Shown here piece by piece: positions 34,890 through 46,513 of a stretch of DNA of 64,000 nt. The stretch is taken from contig CM063113.1 in assembly GCA_031841125.1 (NCBI GenBank), forward strand, positions 57,653,211 to 57,717,210, read 5' to 3'. Source of the DNA: Acanthococcus lagerstroemiae. Its lineage: Eukaryota; Arthropoda; Insecta; Hemiptera; Eriococcidae. Position numbers and translations under genes: made by a program. The first letter of the stretch is position 1. Each line of letters starts with the position of its first letter. Below the pieces are notes generated by a model, which made no database searches, was not told the origin of the DNA, and was given only the letters and a program-made list of their open reading frames with translations.

Positions 34890-37010
34890 TCACTCACACT
34901 CCAAAATGGATACTACGCTTACCACAGTTTGGGAACCCCAACCGAGGAAATTATCCAGAGAAACTCTACCATCAGGTCTTCATATTAAAGCTAGAGTTAA
35001 GCACTATCAACATTCCCACTAGGAGATCCAAATAGGACATCCTACTTTATTATCAACCTTTACACCAGATAAGATTGAAACTGATCAGTAAATTTAAAAT
35101 ACAGACAATTTCGGTCAATTCTGCTCTAATAAATCCAACAATGTTTTCATTATTTTTGATCATCCAAAACTGAAATACAGAGATCTTTCAACTCATTTGG
35201 ATCTTTTCTGCGCCACTTTTTAGATTCGCCCCAGTTTATGCGAGTAGAGAATGTGTATCATCAGACTAGTCCACAATCTCAAAACAAGATTTCTTTCATT
35301 AGCTTGTCCATAAACAAACATGTAACGGAGTTTCTACGATTGAAATAAATGGATCTCTCCAATTTTGATTCTTCTGTACTGATACTGGTTCTGATTAAAT
35401 GGCGTCTGTTGGAATAAGAAATTTGTGTTCTAAAATTATACAAAATCAGGGAACAAGAACCTGTTCTCTATGTGCCAGAAGATAGCTGTTTAACTGTATC
35501 TATCAAATATATTTAATTTAAAACATTTCAGCAAACAACTCCTATTGTCCAATTACGGAAATGTTGTTATATTTTTACATTTTATGTTAGGTAATTTAAT
35601 TTTTCTTACACAAAAAACTACAAAAAGAAAAAACAACAAGGAAGTAAACCAAAAAAAAAACAACACCTAAATTTTACCTGCTGTACTGCCGAAGCCATTT
35701 CCACCCACACCATCCAACCCTCCCCTCTCTTCAAATAGTGGGGAGTGAGAGAATCTTCCTCCTCCAGCCAGTTCTAGTCTCTACATTAATGTCCAATCTC
35801 TCTCCTTAGCCAGAACGTCACTGCAGGTTTCCATCATCCTATTTATAGGTGAAAATGTATAAGACAGTGTTTTAGTGTTTTTGGGCGAGAAAAGTTTACT
35901 TCGCCTGCCTGTGCGTATAGGGGCAAATAACTGTATTTTCTCTAACAGTCGCGCACAATCTACCCTCCTATGCAAGACATCATGCAGCATACACAGACCT
36001 TTAACTTTACGTCTTGATTGAAGTCTTGTCATATTATATCCTTTTACTAACTCTTCATATGATATGTCATCAGGAAACTTATAGATAACAGAGATATTTC
36101 AAAAACCGTTGGAGGGATACGCATGATAATATCATCCTTAACTGCTTTTACCATTATGTATTTCATTTCAGTTATTCTGGCCTACTGAGGAATCGAATAA
36201 GAAAGCTATATCAATTTGAAACTGGAGCATAGCAAGAAATAAAATTTTCAATGTCATCCCTGCCAATTCAGTTAGGAACAATTTCTCGGCATTTGATCTT
36301 GAATGATTAGTTGAGATTTCTTCTCCATATTTCACTTTTTTAGATTTCAATACAGAATTCCAGAATGACTAGGATCATATGATGGACACAAGTCAGAGGG
36401 AGAAGTTCATCAATCTGAACACCAATTTAACACACACGTTCGTTTATGATCTTTTTGAAAGATATATCTACCTTTGCACAATTAGTAACCCTCCAAGTGC
36501 ACTCAGATTCTTTGGAAACTTGTTAGACGGATACCTAGTTGTGTAGATCTAAAGCATGACTGGGTATCACATCTTGATATAGGAGGTGGTTGAAGGACCA
36601 TTAGATTCACGGCAGTGTTAGAAACATTAGTATTATGCCGCACTTTACTCATAATAAATACTAGGATCTCAAATCTGAATTCGAAGCAAATAGGAAAACC
36701 ACTAGAGTTCATTCGCACTGGTGAAAACTGACAAGATATTCGATGGTACACCTAACATAACAACCAATATGTTTACACAGAAATACATTTTAGATTAACT
36801 TATTACTATATCTACTGGATTCAATCACAAACACTTGAAAGTCCCCTTCAATTAGGCATATTACGATGACTTTCGCTTTTTCCAACTAAAATCCTCTATA
36901 AATGTGATTCAACGGCTCTAATAGACCGTAACTGAACAAAGAAATCTTCATTACATTATAATTATGGGTACCCACTTATCAGAGTCATCATTCAGCTTTT
37001 TTGCTCTGTT
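34890..37010. other. No recognised gene upstream of the Ig exon
   Basis: A+T-rich DNA. No signal-peptide exon, promoter or element boundary was recognised. It is probably intron or 5' flank of the DIP/lachesin-like gene. Confidence 0.45.
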
Positions 37011-37014
37011 TCAG

Positions 37015-37121
37015 CACTCGGCGAAGAACCAGAATTCGTGGAGCAAATAGAAAACGCTACCGTTCCGGTCGGAAGAAATGTCAAACTTTCCTGTTCCGTT
37101 CGTAGTCTGGGCACATTCAAA
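37015..37121 (+). CDS. DIP/lachesin-like Ig adhesion protein, exon encoding start of Ig domain 1
   Basis: Seen: a polypyrimidine tract ending in TTTCAG (to 37014) precedes a 107 bp segment followed by the donor GTGAGC at 37122. Reading starts with the last two bases of a split codon, then gives LGEEPEFVEQIENATVP, then VGRNVKLSCSV, and ends RSLGTFK in phase 0. The first Ig disulfide cysteine (SCSV) is codon 37092-37094, in the B-strand context V-K-L-S-C. Known: lachesins and Dpr-interacting proteins open their first Ig domain with a segment of this type (E/F-x-E-x-I-x-N-x-T-V-P-x-G-R) and partner Dpr proteins at neuronal surfaces to set synaptic specificity. Inference: this is the second or a later exon of such a gene, because the reading frame enters with a split codon (one base upstream). 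Which DIP paralogue cannot be told. No signal-peptide exon was found upstream. The exon continues at 56741. Confidence 0.9.
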
Positions 37122-37134
37122 GTGAGCAAATAAT

Positions 37135-38750
37135 TTTACCCTATTCGTTTAGGAGAAATAGTACGTAACGAAAATTCAAAATATTCGCGGTGACGACTGA
37201 AAAACTATAGACTTGGAACAGTTCAGAGTTCGCCCAACTTTGGGCTATTAAATGCAGACGCGTAGTGGCATTTGATACAAAGTACGAAGAAAGATTTACG
37301 TTTGTTTTTTTAAAGTTCATTCGCACAACTGTATCATGTATACACTGAGATGGAACAGTGGAATAGTTTTAAGCCACAAATAAAGAAACAGATGCATTTA
37401 TGATACCTATATGTATAGACTTCACTTATACTAATTCAATAATCAACTCATTCGAATTCAAGCACAGTCATTCACGATTACCTGGGTTGGTTCACTCTAC
37501 GCAGGAAATTTTCTTCGCAACAGAACCGCAGACCACCGTCCGAATCTATCGTACTCTGTCATCTTTAAATACGATCATGTTCATAAGGCGACCACAGAAT
37601 TCTAAAACGGGTATCCTGATTCACGGAAGTTAACCATCACGAATATACCGAATCAATTAATCAAAGAAAAGCCTTCGTGAAAGTCGAAGAAACTATTAAA
37701 TTCAAACTGGCAACCCGAATTCGAACCTATCGACCTTCTAGGACACGGAGGGTGCTTATCGTGGTTTGAAATTTCAATTAAACTTCTTCAAAATTAAGCC
37801 ATTACGTAATCCGAGAGGCCCTAACTATAATAGCAGTAATCTGCGACCCTAAATAACCGTTTTCCCAGCATTCTTACGGCAAGTTCTATTTCAAAATTTC
37901 ATGTAGGGTCGTCACCGTTTCCTATTTTCGTAAAGCAAACTCATGTTTCAGTTTCAAAGCCCATATTTACCACACTTAAATTTGATAATCATACGCTGGT
38001 TACATTATCAGATGATAAAACCTAACTTTAATGAATATGAAAAGAGATTGTAGGACCTCTTGGGCTGGCAGATACAGTACCTAGTACACAAGCATTACCG
38101 AAGCCGGTAGCAAAATGTAGACAAGTCCATCATATAGGAATAACACGTGAGAAGACATAATTCTGAAACATTTGACTTACCGTTCTTGAATGCGTTCGTC
38201 GAGTTGAAATCAGATGCGCTACTGCGAATTCTGAGCTGACACATTTAACACCGAACACTCGCGAACAGTAACAAAAAACAAACGTTGTATCTCACACTGG
38301 TTTGTTAAATATCACGCAAACAGAACGTAACAGAAGTAAATACGAAAGGCGATCGGCATATTACAGGAGAAAATTATGAAAATACACTAAATTACACAAC
38401 GAAAGAAATTTGAAACCGAATTCATCATTCAACTGACCTTGGAACACCGTTTTTCAGAGAATCTGCCCGGCAATTTCGGCTTCATAGCGATCCACAGATT
38501 GTTCGACTATAGACTTTCCTCTGACATCATAATCGCATCAGTTTGGCTAAACAATGTTGCCTTACAAACTTAAAAATCCGCAAATTATTTGTTATTATTT
38601 GTTATCACGCTTATCACTGAGAAATTCATTGGCCGAAGGCGACACTGATTTCTAGTTATTTTACCTTTTGCGTCATAAAAGCTCATGACCATCAGGAAGA
38701 CGTCTGTTGCAGTGTTCGCATTTATAGGACAGAAAAAAAAAAGAAAAAAA
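37135..38750. other. Intronic DNA without recognised element
   Basis: No element ends, exon or RNA gene found. Confidence 0.45.
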
Positions 38751-38777
38751 TGTTAATACAATAGTATAATACACACT

Positions 38778-38877
38778 GCAAGGATTGAAAGCGAGCTTTA
38801 TCACGCCGTTAGCGGAACGAGCCGAAGGCGAGTGAAGCTAATTGTGCGGAGGCGTGATAACTTGCTTCAATCCTTGC
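38778..38877. repeat. 100 bp terminal hairpin, left
   Basis: GCAAGGATTGAA ... TTATCACGCC pairs with GGCGTGATAA ... TTCAATCCTTGC. A small inner GCCGAAGGC loop lies between. Confidence 0.9.
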
Positions 38878-39664
38878 ATTGTAAGATATTTTGTATTACA
38901 AATGCATCGAACAGCTGATTGTACACATCTGTGAAAGAAAAATACGTGACGTCATCTTTTTTCAGTCCTTTTACAAGTCCTAGGACTGAAAAGAGTCTTC
39001 TGCGCATGTGCTGTAGCATTTACAAACGCAGCTGCAATCTATTGTGATAACGTGAACTTTCAATCTGCAAAATGAGACTGTTAAACCGTTTTTTTGATGC
39101 ATGTGTAATACAAAAAAAAATATTAGGTACCTATTTTACATTTGTGAATCCTGTACAAAAAAGAGAAACTGGGGTCAATGTCACCAGTAGAACATAAAAC
39201 ATGAAATTTATAGGTATGAAAAGTGATGTGTATGCAGGCAAGTAGTTATAATTTCTTCAAAAGTTCAAAATGTAGCAGTAGAACCACAGGAATGGGAAAC
39301 AAAAAAATGTAATGGACTCAAAACAAAAAATAAAATGAAAAACATAGAGAGAACAAAACAAAACGTTTATTCTGCTGTGAGTGGTAAATTAAAGTCCTTT
39401 CTTAGCAAGTCAAAATGGAATAAAAAACAGTCAGGTAAGTATGAATAAAACAAAAACAAAATTTTTTGATTGAACTTTTCAGTTTTGTCACTACTTCTTA
39501 TTTAATTCCAGTGGCATTTAGAAGAATTTAATTATCATTATCATTGACTTATCACATCTCACATGGTATATGTCTTCAATTCCTGCATTGTGAGAATAAT
39601 ATACCTACCTACTTTTGGACTAGGGCTAGAACTTTGGGTCTCTATAACTGCCCATCATTGTCGA

Positions 39665-40928
39665 TAGTGATGTATAGTTGTTGATAGTTTCAGACTATCA
39701 ATTGTTTTGATAGTAACTTAAAGTACTATCAATACTATCAAATAGTGGTTTGATAGTTTTTTTTACATACTATCAATACTATCAAAGTTTATTTGATAGT
39801 TTTAACATTAATTATTAAAAATTTTAGGATCGATGAATAATTCATTTATTATCAGTTCTAACAAGATTTAATCACTATTTTTTGTTATTAATTATTATTA
39901 ATTAGAAACTGGATTGAGAATTTTTTCGAATGAAATAATAAATAGGCCTACACCTTTTGTATTTTAGTATTTTACTTTGTCTTAGGCGTTAGGCCTGCTA
40001 CTGTTTTGTGTTTTCTTCTTTCTAATCAGTTTAACAATTTTCAGTTCGCTGTGTTTCAATTCCTATATTTTGTTATTCTAGCACCCCATCTCTCGACCTC
40101 CCCTGAGGCAGTCTGATGTCTGATCTCTCCAAATTCCTGATTCATGATGTCTGCTCGTTGCATTATTTATTTATGATGGTTATACAACGTTACAAGTCAC
40201 AAGCTCTTCTGTATTCGGTCTTCTAGTTCTTTTCATCTTCTCCGCTCTTCACTTCAGTTTCCTTAACCTTAAGGGATCGATCGATCGAACTATCCATCCA
40301 GTTTCCACTTCCGTACTCATGATAATAATTTTAAATAATCGGCAACTCAATAATCATAATCCAACAAATAACTTATTGATAAGAAATAACAATAACTTTG
40401 AAATGGTTTCAAGTTTCAGTATGGTATTCATAGTAATATACATTACACATACACAAGCATAAGCCATAACAAACTACCAAACCCAAAACCAGAACACAGA
40501 AGAGTTTAATTATAATTAATAATCAAATCATGGAATGAAAAATGAAACTGTCAAATAATACACATTGAGGATTGAGAAACGACTGGGAGAACGAACCTAA
40601 ATCTAACGAGCTTATGGTCTCTTTCCCAGCTTCCAAAATTCATCTGAATGGACAAAATCACAGTTCACAAAATCAGTAAATACTAAATATTTAGTATTTA
40701 TTTACTATATAGGTAACTATAATTAAATAAATTTAAAACAGTGTTGACAAATGACAAATTCATAATTATTCATTTTGATGATTTGATAGATTTTATTAAT
40801 TTGATAGTTTTTAAGAACTATCAATAGTGTTGATAGTCAATGAAGTAACTATCGATAGTTTGATAGTACTAAATTTACTAAAAATTATCAATACTATCAA
40901 AAATACTATCAATTACTACACATCACTA
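39665..40928. mobile_element. hAT-like element, 1264 bp, perfect 8 bp target duplication
   Basis: Ends TAGTGATGTATAGTTGTTGA and ATCAATTACTACACATCACT-A. ATTGTCGA is at 39657-39664 and 40929-40936. Both ends carry many ACTATCAA / TTGATAGT subterminal repeats, as expected for transposase-binding sites. The interior is A+T rich with no transposase frame, so it is non-autonomous. It is nested inside the 38757-44395 structure. Confidence 0.93.
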
Positions 40929-41021
40929 ATTGTCGAATTCATTGAATAAAGTAAAAATAAACACAATCAGTGCTATTATACACCAAACAATTTTTTATTA
41001 TTTTGTCAGAGAACCATTTCA

Positions 41022-41810
41022 TTTTTTTTTTTTTTTTTTTTTTGTTAAGTATGTTATAAATACATCCTCAGAGTTTTGTCATTTTGTTTTTTCATGGTTT
41101 TGTTATGTCTTGACTAAACTATTTTGTCTTCCTTTTGATTATGTTGCTTAGCAGAGTCAACTGTCAAAGGCAGTGTTGCATAATCTGTTATTGATTAGGT
41201 ATGTCATTTAGCATAAATTATAATTTAATCATTGATGAAATATCATAATTTTTTTTTGTCATTGGATCCATTTTTAAATTATGTATGTCACTTATAAAAC
41301 GTTCCTAACAAAAAACAATGTAGGGTTTGTCATAATATTATGACAAACTTTTTAAAATTCAATTGTTATTTTGTCATTTAATTTGGTTATATCTAACAAC
41401 ACTGAAAATAATACAGTTAAAAAAGGGGAGGAGGAATAAATAAAAAATAAAAATGATAAAATGTTCTTCATTTTGTTCACAAATAAAACGAAATTTGAAA
41501 AAATAAATAAATAAAAAGGCGGTTATTGGGAACAGAACAATAATAGTACTTGACCAGGACAAAAAATAAAATAAAAAATAGAACACTGGGGGAAAGGGTT
41601 TCAATATGACACAGGCTCCAAGATTAGAGGGGATACGCTATAGGTATTTGGATAGGCTAAGACTTGAACTGAAAACTAATGACGTGGACTGATAAGACTA
41701 AGGGATAATGCTAAAATAGTTGAAGCCAGTAAATGGCTAGCTAACCACTGGATGCTGTTAAGCAGAAACTGACCAAGCGACATTATTTTGTTGACAAAAT
41801 GAGTTATCAG
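41022..41810. other. A+T-rich filler with T22 tract
   Basis: A T tract at 41022-41043 and repeated TTTTGTCAT(T) words in 41070-41380. No gene was recognised. Confidence 0.4.
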
Positions 41811-41819
41811 TATCATTAA

Positions 41820-41980
41820 AGCGCTATAAACACGAGTGGGGAAATACGCCATTTTTTATCCAACCGTTTCCATCAATGCCGAATTGACTACGGGCGGTAC
41901 ACTCCGCATAGTTAAATTTGGCATTCATGGGCACGGTTGGATAAAAAATGGCGTATTCCCCCTCTTGGGTTTATAGTGCT
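41820..41980. repeat. 161 bp fold-back element, family H, copy 1
   Basis: Arms GCGCTATAAAC / GTTTATAGTGC and AATACGCCATTTTTTATCCA / TGGATAAAAAATGGCGTATT enclose a core with AATGCCGAATTGACTACG and CTCCGCATAGTTAAATTTGG. The core matches that at 46898-47073 while the arms differ. No clear target duplication. Confidence 0.9.
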
Positions 41981-42818
41981 CTAGTAGTAATCATCGGAAA
42001 GAGCTTGAAAAGCAGAATTCTTTAAAATTGGGTTCCCAATGCAAAAATGTGTATCCACGCTGGAAAGAGCTTATCAGTAAACGCTATGTCTATAAACCGG
42101 CACTATTCATTGGCTTTTAATATTACATTTTCTCAAAAAACAGATTTTGTCCCTCTGTTAGTTTTTCCTTAACAGTGTCCAACTAATCCTTAAGGGCTAA
42201 AATTCAAACAGTTAATGGATAAAAGCTAACAGCTAACTTTGTCGTGGTCGTGAAGCGCGATAATTGATAAATACAAATCCAAACAAGCGAAAACAAATAT
42301 CAGGTTCAGAAGTTCTCATGATGATCAGAATTCAGGATTGATGAAACGCCAACTGCAACAGAACCTGATCAGCTTTTCATTAGCAATTCAGTAAAAACTA
42401 ACGCCGGATTCGCTAATGCTTACATCCTTTTTCAATAGCTAAGCTGACAGCTAGCTGATCTTGACCAAAATTGCTCGGCTAATGTTAATGGTGGTAATTC
42501 GGGTTTGGACGCTAAAGAATCGCTCTCTAGCGGCCTAATGTGATGTTGCGCGCTGATGGGTGTATTTGGATAAAAAGATGATCAGTGACAAAAATGTTCT
42601 GCAAAAAAACTGAAGTTGGCATGGGCTTATCTAAAAGGTAATGATAAGGGCTGACTAGAAGCTAGCGCTCATTTTACTTGTACATGTTTTTGCTTTTTGT
42701 GGTAAACATACCCTGATCTTCTTTTCGTCCATGACACTAGCGCATCTACAGGAGTGTCTAAACGGTCTAAATGTAAACGTATAAACGCGAATAGTTGAAA
42801 CTTATCAGTTATCACCTA

Positions 42819-42961
42819 AAGTCTGGTCCAGTTACGAAACATAATTTGCAACCCGCAATACACATTGATAATGGGCATTTTGAAGTTGGAAGGGAAGGAC
42901 GAGTCCAAGAACATGTTACCAGCGCCGTGAAAAAATTATGTTTTGTAACTGGACCAGACTT
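42819..42961. mobile_element. 143 bp TA-flanked MITE (Tc1/mariner type)
   Basis: Ends AAGTCTGGTCCAGTTACGAA and GTAACTGGACCAGACTT, flanked by TA on both sides (42817-42818 and 42962-42963). ACATAATTT / AAATTATGT extends the pairing. No coding. Confidence 0.85.
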
Positions 42962-43516
42962 TAAGCTTGTTATTCGCGGTTGAAACGCTCACCAGGAGCG
43001 CTACAGTCGACTGTAATATACACACACATACACACTAACACTAGTAAACAACAAAAATCCGGTATGACATGAAAATATTGATTTCACCTATACTTTTACA
43101 TGGGGAGTCAAGATCTTTTTTGTTTTACAAACACTTGAACGCAGTGTTTGGAACAGATTCAATTTTTCGTTTTGATCGGTTTTGGGCTTTGTAGCTGCCA
43201 TTTAGGTTGGTTTCAGTTCGGAACTTCCATTTAATTTCTCAATAGGTTTCGGTTTCGGTCATGAGACCGATTTAAAATACTGAAAGGGTCTTATTTCGGT
43301 CTTTCATTGCTGAGCCGGTTTTGGTTATGGTCTTCACTTCACATAATGAATCGGTTTCAGTCGGGCTCAAAAAATCTTTTGTATTATACATGCATCAAAA
43401 CAACAGTTTAACAGTCTCATTTTGCAGATTGAAAGTTCACGTTATCACGATAGATCGCAGCTGCGTTTGTAAATGCTACGGCACATGCGCAGAAGACTCT
43501 TTTCAGTCCTATAGGC

Positions 43517-44172
43517 AGGGATGAGAAGCTTAAACTGTTAAACTTAAACTTTCGCTTAAACTTAAAAGGTTTTCCAAAAATCTCATTCGCTTAGCTTCAG
43601 CTTTTTGCCCTTATCATTAGCTTTTCAGCGCTTCGCTATCGGCTTTTTTTTTTCAACATTATACTCAATTCCGCATGAAATTGACCATAGAGTTCAAAAA
43701 TTATAACGGTTTACCATTTCAAAGCTTCCAAATCAAATTATATGATTATATATTATATCATGCAGACCACTTCGTTCACAGATAAATTATAGCTTATAGC
43801 CTGTATTATATTTGATTTTGCAACGAAATCATTCAAAATTTGATAGAGAAATCACAAAATAGAAAATATTCATGAAAATGAGCAGTTTGCGACGCTAAAT
43901 GAGAATCAACAATTACGAAATAATAAGCCGGAACCCAGAACCCGCGGCCGCTGATATGATTTTTCAACTTAAAAAATTAAGTGTTGTGATTTTTTTTCGG
44001 CTTTTTGATAGAAAATGTGAATGTCTTAATTAAGCTGCTCAGCGTATCCTTTTTGGCTGGCTTTGCGCTTAATGAACAGCGAATGGCTGACTTTTTCATT
44101 CGCTTAAAAGCCGTTCAATAATGAGCTTAAGCTTCGGCTTAAGCGGTTATCGGCTTAAACTTCTCATCCCTG
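43517..44172. mobile_element. hAT-like element, 656 bp, inserted in an inverted-repeat arm
   Basis: Ends CAGGGATGAGAAGCTTAAAC and GGCTTAAACTTCTCATCCCTG (mostly paired), with further TTAAAC/GCTTAA subterminal words. Flanks GTCCTATA (43507-43514, followed by two extra G) and GTCCTAAA (44173-44180) differ at one of 8 bases. It separates the two halves of the right ~365 bp inverted repeat. Confidence 0.85.
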
Positions 44173-44272
44173 GTCCTAAAAAGATGACGTCACATATTTT
44201 TCTTTCACAGATGTGTACAATCTAGGTACAATTAGCTGTTCGATGCATTTGTAATACAAAATATCTTACAAT

Positions 44273-44372
44273 GCAAGGATTGAAGCGAGTTATCACACCT
44301 CCGCACGACTAGCTTCACTCGCCTTCGGCTCGCTCCGCTAACGGCGTGATAAAGCTCGCTTTCAATCCTTGC
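44273..44372. repeat. 100 bp terminal hairpin, right
   Basis: Inverted counterpart of 38778-38877 with the same arm sequences (GCAAGGATTGAAGCGAGTTA, then TAAAGCTCGCTTTCAATCCT and TGC). Confidence 0.9.
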
Positions 44373-44899
44373 AGTGTAATATACTATTGTAAACAAAATA
44401 AAAATCTCATCATTTTTATAGTCAATCAGCCATAATTGGAAACCAACCATAAGATTGATATGAACTTTAGCATCCACTTACTTGGGAATGGGCATTGGCA
44501 GGTTGAATTATTCTGTAGATCAGTTCAAATATCTAACTCTTTTACTAGGTCGGCAACAAAGAAGAACAGATAACAGAAAACCGCATTGATCTAAGACCAA
44601 TTGGGACCTTTTCATTTAATTGGTTAACGGTCTTGACACAGATTTGAGCAGTTGGTTTTGGTTTCAGTTAAACCTACATTTTTTCAAACATTTGGTTTGT
44701 GTTTTGGTTAATGACCAGTTGAGATTAAGGTTTTAGGTCTTAGTTTGGTCTTTTGCACATTAAAGGGTTTTGGTTTTGGTCTCATGAAACTGTTGAATTT
44801 GAATGGGTTCCAGATTCGGTTTCGGTTCCAGTTCCAAACACTTCTTGAACGTCCATTCTTTTTGGAAGACCATATTTATTTATAGTTTATAGCGCACAG

Positions 44900-46284
44900 C
44901 AGGGATGGAATTCTGATTGAAAAAGCATCGGCGTTCAGCATTAGCACCTGAGGAAAAATTATAAAGCATCCGCGTTTACTGTTTGGAATTCCACTTTTAG
45001 GCATTCGCATTTGATGTAAATGCCAAATGTCAATAAAACCATAAAACGTTCGACGTTTAGCATTCGGCCAGGGCTGTGATAACGGAACGGATTAGTCAAG
45101 TTAACATGGTATTATTACCGCTTCATTCCGGTAAACGGATCTGGTAAATAACGTTACAACTGGTTACGGTATTGTTTTGGTAACGTTACGTTAAGGTATC
45201 CGTTACCAATGTTAATTTAAGATAATAAACCAATAAGAATTTCACATTACGCCCACTTCATTGCTTCGTTCTATACGTTTATATTTCACTGAAGAACAAG
45301 GAACTAATAGTTAAATATTGTGGAGCTTCCTAATTTTTTATTTGTATAGAGGCGCCGATTTGGTAAACATATGTGGTGGGGGGGGGGGGAAGTAAAGTCG
45401 TTCATTTTTTAGTCACGATAGATGAGAGGACGTTGAACATGTACGCTACTGACACAGGTGTTGATCAGAGTTTCACTTTCACTGTTAACTTATAGTTTTC
45501 TGAATTACTGAATAAGTAATATAAAACGAAAATCACGTTCACAATCACAATTCAGATTAGAGATTAGAGCAAAATAAAACAAAAATAGTTAAACAAATGA
45601 AGGAATGGTGAAAAAAATCAAAAGATGGAACTTAAACATGTGAATTTTACAAGATAACACAACTCAAAACCAGTAGGTAATTCTTAATCCATGTATATCT
45701 TAGCAATCTACAAATCGAAATTCAAAAGGGGCTTTAGTTCACTATACATTAGGGTTAAACTGAGAACTTCTATTGTTATCTACTGATAGACTGATACTGA
45801 GTCTAAGGCCCGTTTCACACTATGCCGTGTTGCCGGAACGGCAGCCCTGAAGGCGGTCAAATTATCACACAAAAGTCGGGTCTTCACCCTTCACCCAGTG
45901 TGCGTCGTCTTTTTCAATCTGAACGCCCCCCAAGATTTACCCATTTACCGGGTAAAAATGTTTCCGGTATTCCATGACTGATTCTTTTCGTTACGTTCCG
46001 TTCCGTTCCGTTAATTATGTTCTGGTAACGTTATCTTTCCGTTAATCCGTTAAGTTAATTATTCCGGTTCACAGCCCTGCATTTGGCATTTGGCATTTCA
46101 ATAATCTTCACGTATTTAGAAGAATAATCATTAAGGAGCTTTAAGTGCTGAAAAGTTAAGGCATCAGCATTCAGCGTTTGAATCCAACTTTTAAGCATTC
46201 GCATTTGATGTAAATGCCAAATGCCAATAAATCCAGGAAACGTTCGGCGTTTGGCATTTGGCGTTCAGCATTTTTCCATCTCTG
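44900..46284. mobile_element. hAT-like element carrying another inside it
   Basis: Ends CAGGGATGGAATTCTGATT and ATTTTTCCATCTCTG. Flanks GCGCACAG (44892-44899) and GTGCACAG (46285-46292) match at 7 of 8. Subterminal repeats include GCGTTCAGCATT, GGCATTTGGC and GATGTAAATGCCAAATG on both sides. It is interrupted by 45069-46079; without that insert it is about 370 bp. Confidence 0.87.
45069..46079. mobile_element. hAT-like element nested in 44900-46284
   Basis: Ends CAGGGCTGTGATAACGGAA and ATTCCGGTTCACAGCCCTG. Flanks CATTCGGC (45061-45068) and CATTTGGC (46080-46087) match at 7 of 8. Subterminal GGTAACGTTA and CCGTTA words are abundant at both ends. No transposase. A G11 tract lies at 45378-45388. 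Confidence 0.9.
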
Positions 46285-46513
46285 GTGCACAGAACTGCAT
46301 TTGGTTAATACCAAATTTCAAAATATCAAATCATCGCCTGTACATTTCTTATGGGAGCGAATAATTTATTTTGTATACCGTAACTGTGAAGTTGCTAGTT
46401 CTGCCACCAGATGTCAGCCACTTTGCTTTCAATCGCGATACGCCTCTACACTATGATGGCACAGTCTTAAAGTTGTTCTCAGCCATAAGATGTCGTTTTA
46501 GTTTGACACTATT

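Larger units (their letters stand above)
38757..44395. mobile_element. 5.6 kb structure with ~365 bp inverted repeats, each tipped by a 100 bp hairpin
   Basis: 38757-39122 matches the reverse complement of 43372-44395 once the 656 bp insertion 43517-44172 is removed. Shared stretches include CAAGGATTGAAAGCGAGCTT, TTGTATTACAAATGCATCGA, ATGTGTACAATC-type (GATTGTACACATCTGTGAAA), GCGCA(T/G)GTGC and TTTCAATCTGCAAAATGAGA. Each inverted repeat ends in its own hairpin (38778-38877 and 44273-44372). The interior has no transposase and contains other elements. Alternative: two independent ~365 bp elements that landed in opposite orientation. Confidence 0.8.
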
